This document shows, piece by piece, positions 24,548 to 33,310 of a stretch of DNA of 64,000 nt. The translations under genes were made by a program, and so were the position numbers. Origin of the DNA: CAWCXF01 sp963799455 (lineage in GTDB: Bacteria > Pseudomonadota > Alphaproteobacteria > Rhodobacterales > Rhodobacteraceae). Location: positions 558,001 through 622,000 of the forward strand of contig CAWCXF010000007.1 in NCBI GenBank assembly GCA_963799455.1. Direction: 5' to 3'. The notes below the pieces were generated by a model, which saw only the letters and a list, made by a program, of their open reading frames with translations, searched no databases and was not told the DNA's origin. Every line of letters starts with the position of its first letter. Within the stretch, counting starts at the first letter, position 1.

Positions 24548-25468
24548 TCATTCGGCCGCTTGGTCCGAGGCGCCCTCCCGCTCTCCCGCCCCGCCGGCCA
24601 GCGCCAGGGGGTGCTTGAAGGTCAGCGTCCGGTAGGGGAAGGGGATCTCGATGCCGGCCTCGTCGAGCGCGCGCTTGACCGCGGCCACCACCTGGTCGCG
24701 GCTGGCGCGGATGTCCACCGGGCGCGAGCCTGTCCACCAGGCCACCTCGAAGTCGATCGAGGACGAGCCGAAGGCCTGGGCGAAGACCTGCACGTCGTGC
24801 ACGTCGTCGCGCACCGAGTTCACGTGGACCACCGCGTCGCGGATGACGCGCCGCGCCGCGTCCACGTCCTCGCCGTAGGCCACGCCGACGAGGATGGTGA
24901 CGCGCCTGAGCTCGAGGTCGGTGCGCACGACGACCGGGTTCTGGAACAGCGCGTGGTTGGGCATCACCACGAGCTGCCCGTCGGTCTGGCGGATGCGCGT
25001 GTCGCGGATGGTGATCGTCTCGATGCGGCCCTCGAGCGCCTCGCACTCCACGAAGTCGCCGATCCGGAAGGGCTCGCGCAGCAGGATCAGGATGCCGGCG
25101 AGGAAGTTCTCGAAGGTGTCCTTGAAGGCGAAGCCGATCGCCACCGAGCCCAGCCCCAACGTGGTCAGCGCGCCGCTCGGCGTGATCGAGGGGAAGGCGA
25201 TGGTGAGCGCGATCAGACCGCCCACGAACCATGTCGCGGTGCCCGCGATCATCTGGAGGACGCCCACGAGGTTCACCCGCGCCCGCGTCCGCCGCCCCAC
25301 CCGCGCCACCACCGAGCGCAGCGCCCGCGCCACGATCCAGGTGACGAGGATCACGCCCAGCGCCACGCCGAGCCGCGGCAGCGCCTCCACGAACCCCGTC
25401 CACCAACCGTGCAGCTGCGCGGCCAGCGTCAGGGCGATGTCGTCCTCTTCGGGCACGTCCCCTCCCAT
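24548..25468 (-). CDS. mscS: Small-conductance mechanosensitive channel (MscS family)
   Basis: 306 residues. Membrane segments near residues 30-50 and 70-95, then the pore-lining TM3 region (LTTLGLGSVAIGFAFKDTFE), the beta domain (REPFRIGDFVECEALEGRIE, VVMPNHALFQNPVV) and the alpha/beta C-terminal vestibule. The channel opens on hypo-osmotic shock to release solutes. Beside trehalose genes it completes an osmotic stress set. It shares a 167-base divergent gap with the FNT transporter. Confidence 0.92.
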   Translation of the reverse strand: MGGDVPEEDDIALTLAAQLHGWWTGFVEALPRLGVALGVILVTWIVARALRSVVARVGRRTRARVNLVGVLQMIAGTATWFVGGLIALTIAFPSITPSGALTTLGLGSVAIGFAFKDTFENFLAGILILLREPFRIGDFVECEALEGRIETITIRDTRIRQTDGQLVVMPNHALFQNPVVVRTDLELRRVTILVGVAYGEDVDAARRVIRDAVVHVNSVRDDVHDVQVFAQAFGSSSIDFEVAWWTGSRPVDIRASRDQVVAAVKRALDEAGIEIPFPYRTLTFKHPLALAGGAGEREGASDQAAE

Positions 25469-25507
25469 GGCCTCTCCGCCGGCGGCCCCATCCCCGCGCG
25501 CCGTGGG

Positions 25508-25532
25508 GGAACCGCCGGCCCCCGGGCCGGTT
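25508..25532 (+). promoter_or_regulatory. EcfG-like promoter in a palindrome, GGAAC-N16-GGTT
   Basis: GGAAC at 25508-25512 and GGTT at 25529-25532, spacer 16, facing the FNT gene. The stretch is nearly palindromic, so the minus strand reads AGAAC-N16-GGTT towards mscS and might serve both genes. Confidence 0.45.
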
Positions 25533-25635
25533 CTGTCCCGCCACGCCCGCCGCCGCGCGCGGGGCCGACCCCGCGCGCGGCGGCCCCGCCGGCCTCATGC
25601 CATGCGCGGCGGCAGGGGACCAGACGGGGAGCGGG

Positions 25636-26610
25636 ATGAACGATCAGCTGAGCCACGAGGCCGAGGAGGATCTGGAGCAGATCCGCAGCGACGCCTCGGC
25701 CGTCGAGGAGGAGGCCGAGGAGCAGGCCGTCGAGGAGGCCTCGGGCCTGACCTCGAAGCTCATCTACGAGGTCGTGCGCCGGCAGGGTGACGAGGAGCTC
25801 GCGCGGCCCAAGACCTCGCTCATCTACTCGGGCGTGGCGGCCGGCCTGATGATCTCGCTCTCGGTGCTCGGCGAGGCGATCTTCCGCACCTACCTGCCCG
25901 ACGCGACCTGGCGGCCCCTGGTCGAGAACCTCGGCTACTCGCTGGGCTTCCTGGTGGTGATCCTGGGCGGCATGCAGCTCTTCACCGAGAACACCATCAC
26001 CACCGTGCTGCCCTTCATGGCGCGCCCCTCCTGGCAGGTGGCCGGGCGGGTGGCGCGCCTGTGGGGGATCGTGCTGGCGGCCAACGTCGCGGGCGCCTTC
26101 GGCGCGGCGTTCCTGTTCGCGCACACCGACGCCATCCCCGAGATCCTGCGCCCGGCGATCCTGTCGCTCAGCGAGCACGCCGTGACGATGGGCGCGGGCG
26201 ACGGCTTCATGCGCGCGATCCCGGCCGGCGTCATCGTCGCCTCGATCGTCTGGATGATCCCGCGCTCGGAGGACGCCGCCTTCTTCACCATCCTGATCTT
26301 CACCTGGCTGATCGCGGCGGGCGACTTCACCCACATCGTCGCGGGCTCGGTCGAGATGGCCTATCTCATCGTCACCGGCAATCTCGGCGCCTCGCAGGCG
26401 ATCTTCGGGTTCTTCCTGCCGGTGCTGGCGGGCAACGTCATCGGCGGCTCGGCGATCTTCGCCGCCCTCGCCTGGGGCCAGGTCAAGGACGAGATCAAGG
26501 AGCGCCGCGAGCGCCAGGCGCGCGAGCTCATCGAGGCGGAGCGCGGCGGGACGCCGCCCGAGCGCGGGCGCCGCGCGCGGCGGGGCAGGGCGCGCCGGAT
26601 CGGCGCCTGA
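25636..26610 (+). CDS. Formate/nitrite transporter (FNT) family membrane protein
   Basis: 324 residues. An acidic N-terminal helix (EEEAEEQAVEEASG) precedes six membrane segments typical of the FocA/NirC fold (SLIYSGVAAGLMISLSVLGE, NLGYSLGFLVVILGGMQLFT, FGFFLPVLAGNVIGGSAIFA) and the charged tail KDEIKERRERQAREL. It is closest in layout to the YfdC-like stress branch with extra acidic N-terminus rather than to classical FocA; substrate not determinable. Probably EcfG-controlled. Confidence 0.85.
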   Translation: MNDQLSHEAEEDLEQIRSDASAVEEEAEEQAVEEASGLTSKLIYEVVRRQGDEELARPKTSLIYSGVAAGLMISLSVLGEAIFRTYLPDATWRPLVENLGYSLGFLVVILGGMQLFTENTITTVLPFMARPSWQVAGRVARLWGIVLAANVAGAFGAAFLFAHTDAIPEILRPAILSLSEHAVTMGAGDGFMRAIPAGVIVASIVWMIPRSEDAAFFTILIFTWLIAAGDFTHIVAGSVEMAYLIVTGNLGASQAIFGFFLPVLAGNVIGGSAIFAALAWGQVKDEIKERRERQARELIEAERGGTPPERGRRARRGRARRIGA

Positions 26611-26612
26611 GA

Positions 26613-26635
26613 GGGGCGCCCCGGCTCGGCGCCCC
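26613..26635 (+). terminator. Hairpin after the FNT gene
   Basis: Arms GGGGCGCC (26613-26620) and GGCGCCCC (26628-26635) with a 7-base loop, two bases after the stop codon. No T-run follows. Confidence 0.5.
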
Positions 26636-26736
26636 GGGCTGGTGCCTCGGGCCGGGAGGGGCAGGTTTTGCCGCTGGCGGCGCTCCGCCGTCACTCGCCC
26701 TCAAGGCGAGTCGGCGCTGAAATAATGTTGCGCTTT

Positions 26737-26761
26737 GGAACGGAATCGGGCACTCTGCGTT
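26737..26761 (+). promoter_or_regulatory. EcfG-type promoter for otsBA, GGAAC-N16-CGTT
   Basis: GGAAC at 26737-26741, CGTT at 26758-26761, spacer 16, full consensus, 40 bases before the otsB ATG. The surrounding 60 bases are unusually AT-rich for this genome, as expected for an active promoter. Confidence 0.85.
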
Positions 26762-26801
26762 CACAAATAAAGGACAATGGGGCGCGGGGGAGGGCTCGGC
26801 G

Positions 26802-27683
26802 ATGTTCTATGAGATGATCGGTTTCGTCGCCGAGGGCCACGACCCCGCGCTCGACCGCCTCCCCGTGTTCGAGACCGGCGAGGCCGCCTTCTTCCTCGAC
26901 TTCGACGGCGTGCTCGTTGGCCTCGCCGAGACCCCGGACGCGATCGAGGTCCGCCCCGAGGTGCCGCGGATCCTGGCCGGGCTTCACGAGCGCGCGAGCG
27001 GGGCCGTGGCCATCGTCTCGGGCCGCGCGGTGGCCGACATCCGCTGCTACCTGCCGGACTTCCCCGGCGTCGTCGTGGGCAGCCACGGCGCGGAGATCGA
27101 CCGCGGGCCCCGGTCGGAGCGACCCGGCCTGGAGCGGATGGTGGATCCCGACCCGGCGCGGGTCGAGGCGCTGCGAAAGATGGTCGAGGGCTTCGCCGTC
27201 ACCGACCCCGCCTACATCGCCGAGGCGAAGCCCACCGGCGTGGTGCTGCACTTCCGCCGCAAGCCCGAGCTGCGGGGCGCCGCCTATCACATGCTCGAGG
27301 CCGCGCTGCACGATTTCGACGGCTTCCACATCCACCATTCCAAGATGGCCTTCGAGGTCCGCCCCGACGGGGTGGGCAAGGAGAAGGCGGTCGAGGCGCT
27401 GATGCGCGAGGCGCCCTTCGCGGGGCGCAGGCCGGTCTATTTCGGCGACGACGTGACCGACGAGCGCGCGCTCGAATGGGTGCGCGAGCAGGGCGGGATC
27501 TCGGTCAAGGTCGGCGACGGGCAGACCGCGGCGGGCTGCCGCCTCGATGCCCCCGAGGACGTGCATGCCGCGCTGCTGCGCCAGCTCGCGGGCCTCACGC
27601 CCCGGCGCGAGCCGCGTCCTGAGCCGCCGAGGGTCGAGACGCCGCCCGGCCCGCATGGCGAGGAGGGTCCGGGAGGGCTCTGA
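26802..27683 (+). CDS. otsB: Trehalose-6-phosphate phosphatase OtsB
   Basis: 293 residues, HAD superfamily. Motif I (FFLDFDGVLVGLAETPDAIE, nucleophile in DxD near residue 31), motif II (VAIVSGR) and motif III/IV (VYFGDDVTDERALEWV) are intact. It removes phosphate from trehalose-6-phosphate, yielding trehalose, a compatible solute and protectant. First gene of otsBA, one base before otsA, and preceded by the best EcfG promoter outside the phyR locus. Confidence 0.94.
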   Translation: MFYEMIGFVAEGHDPALDRLPVFETGEAAFFLDFDGVLVGLAETPDAIEVRPEVPRILAGLHERASGAVAIVSGRAVADIRCYLPDFPGVVVGSHGAEIDRGPRSERPGLERMVDPDPARVEALRKMVEGFAVTDPAYIAEAKPTGVVLHFRRKPELRGAAYHMLEAALHDFDGFHIHHSKMAFEVRPDGVGKEKAVEALMREAPFAGRRPVYFGDDVTDERALEWVREQGGISVKVGDGQTAAGCRLDAPEDVHAALLRQLAGLTPRREPRPEPPRVETPPGPHGEEGPGGL

Positions 27684-27684
27684 G

Positions 27685-29055
27685 ATGGGCCGCCTCGTCG
27701 TCGTCTCGAACCGTCTGCCGCTCGGGGACAACCCCTCGGGCGGGCTCGTCGTCGCGCTCGAGGAGGCGCTTTCGGGCGGCGGCGTGTGGATCGGCAACTC
27801 GGGCGAGCCCGCGGCCGAGGCCACGCTCGATCTGACCGACCACCCCGGCGCGCCCTTCGACCGGCTGAGCTTCGACATCACCGAGGAGGAGAACGAGGGC
27901 TACTATCTCGGCTACGCCAACTCGGTGCTCTGGCCGCTGTGCCACCGCCGGGTGGATCTGATGCGGATGCGGCCCGACTACCTGTCGGCCTACAGGCGGG
28001 TGAACCGCCGCGTCGCGCGCATGGTGGCGCGCGTGGTGGGCCCCGGCGACCGCATATGGGTGCAGGACTACCACCTGCTGCCGCTCGCCCACGAGTTGCG
28101 CGCGCTCGGCGTGACGAACCCGGTGGGGCTCTTCCTGCACATCCCGTTCCCCGGCCCGATGGCGTTCCAGGCGCTGCCCAACGCCGACGAGGTGGCGCGC
28201 TGGATCACCGCCTTCGACCTCTTCGGGCTCCAGGGCAAGCGCGACGTCTCGGCCTGCCTGGAGGCGATGCGCACGGTGCCGGGCGCGATCGTCCGGCCCG
28301 ACGGGTGCATCGCGCTCGAAGGGGCGGAGGTGCGCGTGGCGGCCTTCCCGATCGGCATCGACGTGGACGACTTCCTCGCCGCGGCCGAGCGCGCGGGGCC
28401 CCGGCCGGACGGCCCCGCGCTCATCATCGGGGTCGATCGGCTCGACTACTCCAAGGGCATCCCGCAGCGCTTCCGCGCCTATGCGGAGCTGCTCGACCGC
28501 CGCCCCGACCTCGCGGGGCAGGTGGAGCTGCTGCAGATCGCGCCCCCCACCCGCGAGGCGGTGCAGGCCTACCGCGACATCCGCGACGAGCTGGAGCAGC
28601 TCTCGGGCTCGATCAACGGACGCCACGCCGACCTCGACTGGACGCCCATCCGCTACATCCACCGCCCCGTCCCGCGCGACCGCCTGGCGATCCTCTTCCG
28701 CCACGCCCGCGTGGGGCTGGTGACGCCCTTGGCCGACGGGATGAACCTCGTCGCCAAGGAGTTCGTCGCGGCCCAGGACGCGGCCGATCCCGGCGTGCTG
28801 GTGCTCTCGAAGTTCGCGGGCGCGGCCGAGCAGATGGGCCGCCACGCCCTGATCGTGAACCCGCACGACCCCGAGGAGATGGCCCAGGCGATCGTCACCG
28901 CGCTCTGGATGCCCGTGGGGGAGCGGCGCGAGCGCCACGCGGCGCTCCTCGACGGCCTGCGCGCGCAGGATGTCCACTGGTGGCGCCGCACCTTCCTGTC
29001 GGCGCTCGACGCGGCCTCGGGGCGTGGCCCGAAGCTGATCTCGGGCGCGGCCTGA
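27685..29055 (+). CDS. otsA: Trehalose-6-phosphate synthase OtsA
   Basis: 456 residues, GT20 glycosyltransferase. It joins glucose from UDP- (or GDP-) glucose to glucose-6-phosphate. Seen: RLVVVSNRLPLGDNPSGGLV at the N-terminus, WVQDYHLLPLAHELR, FLHIPFP, and the donor-site GVDRLDYSKGIPQRFRAY and PLADGMNLVAKEFVAAQ. Start ATG lies one base after the otsB stop. Last gene of the stress island. Confidence 0.95.
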   Translation: MGRLVVVSNRLPLGDNPSGGLVVALEEALSGGGVWIGNSGEPAAEATLDLTDHPGAPFDRLSFDITEEENEGYYLGYANSVLWPLCHRRVDLMRMRPDYLSAYRRVNRRVARMVARVVGPGDRIWVQDYHLLPLAHELRALGVTNPVGLFLHIPFPGPMAFQALPNADEVARWITAFDLFGLQGKRDVSACLEAMRTVPGAIVRPDGCIALEGAEVRVAAFPIGIDVDDFLAAAERAGPRPDGPALIIGVDRLDYSKGIPQRFRAYAELLDRRPDLAGQVELLQIAPPTREAVQAYRDIRDELEQLSGSINGRHADLDWTPIRYIHRPVPRDRLAILFRHARVGLVTPLADGMNLVAKEFVAAQDAADPGVLVLSKFAGAAEQMGRHALIVNPHDPEEMAQAIVTALWMPVGERRERHAALLDGLRAQDVHWWRRTFLSALDAASGRGPKLISGAA

Positions 29056-29074
29056 GGTCCGGAAGGCCGAGGGG

Positions 29075-29974
29075 TCAGCCGAGGTAGCTCCTCACCAGCG
29101 CGCCCGAGATCAGGCTCCAGCCGTCGGCGACGACGAAGAACGCCAGCTTGAACGGCAGCGCCACCATCGCCGGCGGCACCATCATCATGCCCATCGACAT
29201 CAGCACCGCCGAGGTCACGAGGTCGATGATGAGGAACGGCAGGAACACCAGGAAGCCGATCAGGAACGCGCGCTCGATCTCCGACAGCAGGAACGACGGC
29301 ACCAGGATCGACAGCGGCTGCTCGCGCGGCAGGGCGGTGGGGACGGCGTCGGGGCGCAGCTCGGCCATGCGGGCGAGCGTGTCGGGATCGACGCGCCCGG
29401 CCATGAAGAGGCGGAACGGCTCGGAGGCCTCCGCGAAGGCCTCGGGCAGGTCGATCTCCTCGGCCACCAGCGGGGCCACGCCGGCCTCGTAGGCCGCCAT
29501 GAAGGTGGGCTCCATGACGAAGTAGGTCAGGAACATCGCCAGCGAGACGATCAGCATCGAGGGGGGGCTCGACTGGAGCCCGATCGCCTGGCGCAGGATC
29601 GACAGCACCGTGACGATGAAGGGAAAGCACGTCACCATGACGGCGAGCCCCGGCGCGAGGCTCAGCACCGTCAGGAGCAGCAGGAGCTGCACCGAGCGCC
29701 CGGCGAGCGAGCCGTCGCCCATCGAGATCGAGATGTCCTGCGCCATGGCCGGCGCGGCCGCGAGCGCCAGCGCCAGGACGGCGGGCGCGACGAGACGGGC
29801 GGCGCTCGGGAGGGCGCGGCGCGCCGCCGATCCACCGCGGGCGGCGGGCGCGCCGCGGGACGGCGGCCTGGGCGGCGAGCCCTCGCGGGCGACCTCGGGC
29901 GCGCGGGCCGTGGCCGCCATCGGCGCGGTCCCGGCCGCCCTCCGCGCCTCGCCGCGATGAGCGCGGCCGCTCAC
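29075..29974 (-). CDS. fliP: Flagellar type III export protein FliP
   Basis: 299 residues. Signal peptide region (RLVAPAVLALALAAAPAMAQ), then FliP signatures (CFPFIVTVLSILRQAIGLQ, PSMLIVSLAMFLTYFVMEP, FLPFLIIDLVTSAVLMSMGM, and PPAMVALPFKLAFFVVADG). FliP forms the export gate core with FliQ and FliR. The GTG start overlaps the fliN stop (GTGA); the 70 residues before the signal peptide are low-complexity, so a later start is possible. Last gene of fliF-fliH-fliN-fliP. Confidence 0.95.
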   Translation of the reverse strand: MSGRAHRGEARRAAGTAPMAATARAPEVAREGSPPRPPSRGAPAARGGSAARRALPSAARLVAPAVLALALAAAPAMAQDISISMGDGSLAGRSVQLLLLLTVLSLAPGLAVMVTCFPFIVTVLSILRQAIGLQSSPPSMLIVSLAMFLTYFVMEPTFMAAYEAGVAPLVAEEIDLPEAFAEASEPFRLFMAGRVDPDTLARMAELRPDAVPTALPREQPLSILVPSFLLSEIERAFLIGFLVFLPFLIIDLVTSAVLMSMGMMMVPPAMVALPFKLAFFVVADGWSLISGALVRSYLG

Positions 29975-30228
29975 CGCGGCGCCGCGCCCGACACCACCTC
30001 GGTCAGGCGCACGGCGAGGCGGCCGGGCTCGTCGCCGGGCACCTCCTCCAGCACGCCGCGCCCGATCAGGCGCTCGCCGACGTAGAGCTCGACCGGATCC
30101 TCGATCCGGCGGTCGAGCGCGAGCACCATGCCGTCCTGCATGGCCAGGAGCTCCGAGACCGCCGGGCGCGCGCGCCCGACGCGCACCGTCACCTCGATCG
30201 GCACCTGGGCGAAGGGCGAGTCATCCAT
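29971..30228 (-). CDS. fliN: Flagellar motor switch protein FliN (short form)
   Basis: 85 residues, essentially one SpoA/surface-presentation domain (VPIEVTVRVGRARPAVSELL, DPVELYVGERLIGRGVLEE). FliN forms the base of the C ring and helps dock FliH-FliI. Typical FliN proteins have an extra N-terminal region that is absent here. It overlaps fliH by 8 bases and fliP by 4. No fliM or fliG is in the window. Confidence 0.9.
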   Translation of the reverse strand: MDDSPFAQVPIEVTVRVGRARPAVSELLAMQDGMVLALDRRIEDPVELYVGERLIGRGVLEEVPGDEPGRLAVRLTEVVSGAAPR

Positions 30229-30862
30229 GGGCGGCCTCCATCGGCTGGGTCTCCTCGTCGTCGCTCTCCGCCGCGCCCTCGCCCTGGGCGAGCCACTCCG
30301 AGAGCGCCGCGAGCGCGCGCTCGATCACCGGCGCCATGTCGAGCTCGCGCTCGCCGTCGGGGAAGCCGATCACCGCCTGGCCCTCCCCGAGATCGGGGTC
30401 GCCGCGCAGCTCGACCTCGAAGCCCTGGACCTCGGGCATCAGGGGCGCGACCAGCTCCACCGCGCCGGGCGCCACCGAGATGGCGACCGGGCAGGCGGCG
30501 CGCGCCTCGATCTCGGCCCCCACGGCCTCGGCGAGCGCGGCGCCGAAGCCCTCGCGCCCCATCGCCGGCAGCACCCCGTCGCCGATCGCGGCGATCAGCT
30601 CGCGGACCTCGCGGACCATCGCCACGCGGGCCTCGTGATAGGTGAAGGAGAGATCCTGGAGCCGGCCCGCGAGCGCCGCGCCGACCCGGCGGCGCTCGGC
30701 CTCGGCCGCGGCGGACGCGTCGTCGTAGCCCTCGCCATAGCCCTTGTCGAAGGCCGCGAGCCGCTCCTCCTCGGCCAGCGCCGGCTCTTTGCCGCTGCCG
30801 TCGTCGCCCGTGGGCCGGCCGTGCGGGGCGGCGAAGTCCTCCAAAAGCGCGTGCAGGGTCAT
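30221..30862 (-). CDS. fliH: Flagellar assembly protein FliH
   Basis: 213 residues, acidic. Position between fliF and fliN and the central long helix (LAAFDKGYGEGYDDASAAAE, FTYHEARVAMVREVRELIAA) followed by a C-terminal alpha/beta part fit FliH, the regulator that holds FliI at the export gate. Similarity across FliH proteins is low, so the call depends partly on context. Confidence 0.8.
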   Translation of the reverse strand: MTLHALLEDFAAPHGRPTGDDGSGKEPALAEEERLAAFDKGYGEGYDDASAAAEAERRRVGAALAGRLQDLSFTYHEARVAMVREVRELIAAIGDGVLPAMGREGFGAALAEAVGAEIEARAACPVAISVAPGAVELVAPLMPEVQGFEVELRGDPDLGEGQAVIGFPDGERELDMAPVIERALAALSEWLAQGEGAAESDDEETQPMEAAHG

Positions 30863-30917
30863 GGGAAGGGCCTCTCGGGGCGATGGATCGTCGAGCGTGG
30901 GGAACGATGCGCGCGGC

Positions 30918-32528
30918 TCATGCGACCTCCTCGGGCGCTTCCAGCCATCCGCGCAGGATCTCCATGCTCTCGTCGCGGTGGTCCTCGATCATCCGGCGCA
31001 GCTCGGGAGTGCCCTGCGCGCCGGCGCCGGACGCCTCTGCCCACTCGTCGGCCGCCCCGGCCGGGAAGGTCGTGGGGTCGATCAGCGCGTTCCTGGCGGC
31101 GATCGGGCCGTCGTAGCCCTCCTCGCCCGGCGCCAGAACCTCGGGCTCGCGCTCGGCCCCCGGCAGCGCGGGCAGGGGGGAGGGGCGCCCGCGCCCCGCG
31201 AGGATCGGGCGCAGCACGAAGAGCCCCAGCACGATCGCCACCAGCCCCGCCACGCCGATCTGCACCAGCCGCATCGGGTCGAGCCGCTCCGCCAGCGACA
31301 AGCTGGGCGCGTCCGGCCCCGAGCCCACCGCCTCGACCCCCTCGAAGGGCATCGAGCGGATGGTGATCGAATCGCCCCGCGCCTCGTCGAAGCCCACCGC
31401 GGAGGCCACGAGCGAGCGCAGCGCCTCGATCTCCTCGTCGCTTCGCGGCACCACGCCGGCCTCGCCGGGCACGCCGTCCACCAGCACCGCGACCGTCAGG
31501 CGGCGGATCGCGCCGGGCTCGCGCAGCACCTCGCGGCGGGTCTCGGAGACCTCGTAGTTGACGCGCTCGCGGGTCTCGGAGGTCTGCGACTGGGAGCCGT
31601 CCTCGCCGCCCGCCTCGCCGTCGGGGAGGTTGGAGGCCACGGTGACCGTGCCGCCCGAGCCCTGCTCGGAGCCCGTGCGCTCCTCGTTGTCGGTCGAGAT
31701 GACGACGCGGCTCTCGGGGTCGAGGGTGCGCTCGGTGATCTGCTCGCGCTCGGTGACGGCCTCGACGGCGACCTCGACCACCGCGCGGCCACGCCCGACG
31801 CGCGCCTCCAGGAGACGCTCGACGCTCGCCTGGAGCGCCTGGGCGCGCGAATCGGCGGCCTTGGGGCCGGCGTCGTCCCGGGCCTCGACCAGCCCGCCCT
31901 CGGCGTCGATCACGGCCACGTCCTCGGGCTTGAGCCCCGGCACCGCGGAGGCGACGAGGAAGCGCAGCGCGCGGGCCTGCTCGGCCCCGATCGCGCCCGA
32001 GGCCGCGGACACCGTGACCGAGGCGGAGGCCGCGTCGCGCCGCACGAACGAGCCCGAGGCGGGCGCCGAGATGTGCACGCGGGCCGAGCGGATGCGCGAG
32101 CCGGCCGTGATGGTGCGCGCCAGCTCGCCCTCCTTGGCGCGCCAGTAGGCGGCGTCGAACATCTGCGCGGTGGTGCCGAAGCCCGAGAGGGTGTCGAGCA
32201 GCTCGTAGCCCGCCGAGCCCGTCGCCGGCAGCCCCTCCGAGGCGAGCGTCATGCGCAGGGAATCGCGCGCCGCCTCGGGGACGAAGATCCCCGCGCCGCG
32301 CACCTCGTAGGGCACGCCGCGCGCGTCCAGCGCGGCGATCACCTGGCCCGCGGCGGCCGGCTCCAGCCCGCCGTAGAGCAGCGCCTGGCCCTCGCGCCCG
32401 CCCACCTGCGCCACCAGCGCCGTCATCGCGACCGTGGCGACGAGCGCCGCCACCGCGGCCAGCTTCCGCCGCCCGTCGAGCCCCGCCCATCGCGCCATCA
32501 ATCGCCGCAAGGGATTCTCCCGTGCCAT
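30918..32528 (-). CDS. fliF: Flagellar MS-ring protein FliF
   Basis: 536 residues. N-terminal membrane helix (LAAVAALVATVAMTALVAQV), ring-building motifs (LLYGGLEPAAAGQVIAALDA, ARVHISAP, NYEVSETRREV), second membrane helix (QIGVAGLVAIVLGLFVLRPI) and a C-terminal cytoplasmic tail which binds FliG. The MS ring is the foundation of the basal body. The first codons contain a GAATC site yet read sensibly. Divergent from fliL over a 144-base promoter region. Confidence 0.95.
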   Translation of the reverse strand: MARENPLRRLMARWAGLDGRRKLAAVAALVATVAMTALVAQVGGREGQALLYGGLEPAAAGQVIAALDARGVPYEVRGAGIFVPEAARDSLRMTLASEGLPATGSAGYELLDTLSGFGTTAQMFDAAYWRAKEGELARTITAGSRIRSARVHISAPASGSFVRRDAASASVTVSAASGAIGAEQARALRFLVASAVPGLKPEDVAVIDAEGGLVEARDDAGPKAADSRAQALQASVERLLEARVGRGRAVVEVAVEAVTEREQITERTLDPESRVVISTDNEERTGSEQGSGGTVTVASNLPDGEAGGEDGSQSQTSETRERVNYEVSETRREVLREPGAIRRLTVAVLVDGVPGEAGVVPRSDEEIEALRSLVASAVGFDEARGDSITIRSMPFEGVEAVGSGPDAPSLSLAERLDPMRLVQIGVAGLVAIVLGLFVLRPILAGRGRPSPLPALPGAEREPEVLAPGEEGYDGPIAARNALIDPTTFPAGAADEWAEASGAGAQGTPELRRMIEDHRDESMEILRGWLEAPEEVA

Positions 32529-32576
32529 GCGCGGGCGTCCTGCCCGCTCCTCGTCGCGCAGCTACGACCCTGGGGA

Positions 32577-32615
32577 TTAACAAGCGGTTGACCGGGGCGG
32601 TTAACCGCCCGTTCA
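32577..32615. promoter_or_regulatory. Two putative CtrA boxes between fliF and fliL
   Basis: TTAA-N7-TTGA at 32577-32591 and TTAA-N7-TTCA at 32601-32615, close to the CtrA consensus TTAA-N7-TTAA, plus the palindrome GCGGTTAACCGC covering the second. This is an AT-rich patch in a GC-rich divergent gap. CtrA controls fla2-type flagellar genes in related bacteria. Confidence 0.5.
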
Positions 32616-32672
32616 CCCCTCGCTCGCTATGGCCGGGGCGACGACGGACGAGCGGACGCAAGGGCGCGCGAG

Positions 32673-33212
32673 ATGGCCAAGGACGAGGCTCAGGGCGGGG
32701 ACGAGGCGTCCGAAGGCGGGGCCGGCGCCAAGGGCGGCCGCAAGCGGCCGCTCCTGATCGGCGCGGCGCTGATGGCGCTCAGCGCCGCGGGCGCCTTCGC
32801 CGCGGTGTCGATGGGCTTCGTCCCGGGCCTGGGCGGCGCGGGCGCCGAGGAGGCCGAGGCCGCCGCGGAGGGGTCCGAGGGGGCTCTGGAGGGGAAGGGC
32901 GAGGCGGCCGCGGCCGTGGCCTTCGTCCCCATGGAGCCGATGACGGTCACGCTGGGCTCGGGGCCCGAGCGCGCGCATCTGCGCTTCACCTCGCAGCTCG
33001 AGGTGCCCCCGGGCGGGGTCGAGGCGGTGCAGGCGATGATGCCCAGGATCGTCGACGTGCTCGGCGGCTACCTGCGCGCGCTCGAGCCCGCCATGGTCGA
33101 GGAGCGCGACGCCCATGTCCGGCTGCGCGCGCAGATGCTGCGCCGCGTGCGCCTGGTTGTGGGCGCCGAGGCCGTGCGCGACCTGCTGGTGACGGAGTTC
33201 GTCATCAACTGA
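32673..33212 (+). CDS. fliL: Flagellar basal-body protein FliL
   Basis: 179 residues. Charged N-terminus, one membrane helix (LLIGAALMALSAAGAFAAVS), linker rich in Glu/Ala, then the FliL domain (FVPMEPMTVTLGSGPERAHL, RFTSQLEVPPGGVEAV) ending VTEFVIN. FliL surrounds the stator and stabilises it. First gene of the long plus-strand operon to flhB. Confidence 0.92.
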   Translation: MAKDEAQGGDEASEGGAGAKGGRKRPLLIGAALMALSAAGAFAAVSMGFVPGLGGAGAEEAEAAAEGSEGALEGKGEAAAAVAFVPMEPMTVTLGSGPERAHLRFTSQLEVPPGGVEAVQAMMPRIVDVLGGYLRALEPAMVEERDAHVRLRAQMLRRVRLVVGAEAVRDLLVTEFVIN

Positions 33213-33310
33213 GCCCGCGCCAACTGAGCCCGCGCCGCGCAGGCCCCGAGCCGAGCCCGCCGAGCCCCGCGCCCGGCCGAACCCCGACACGACGAGAGGG
33301 ACCGTTCCTG

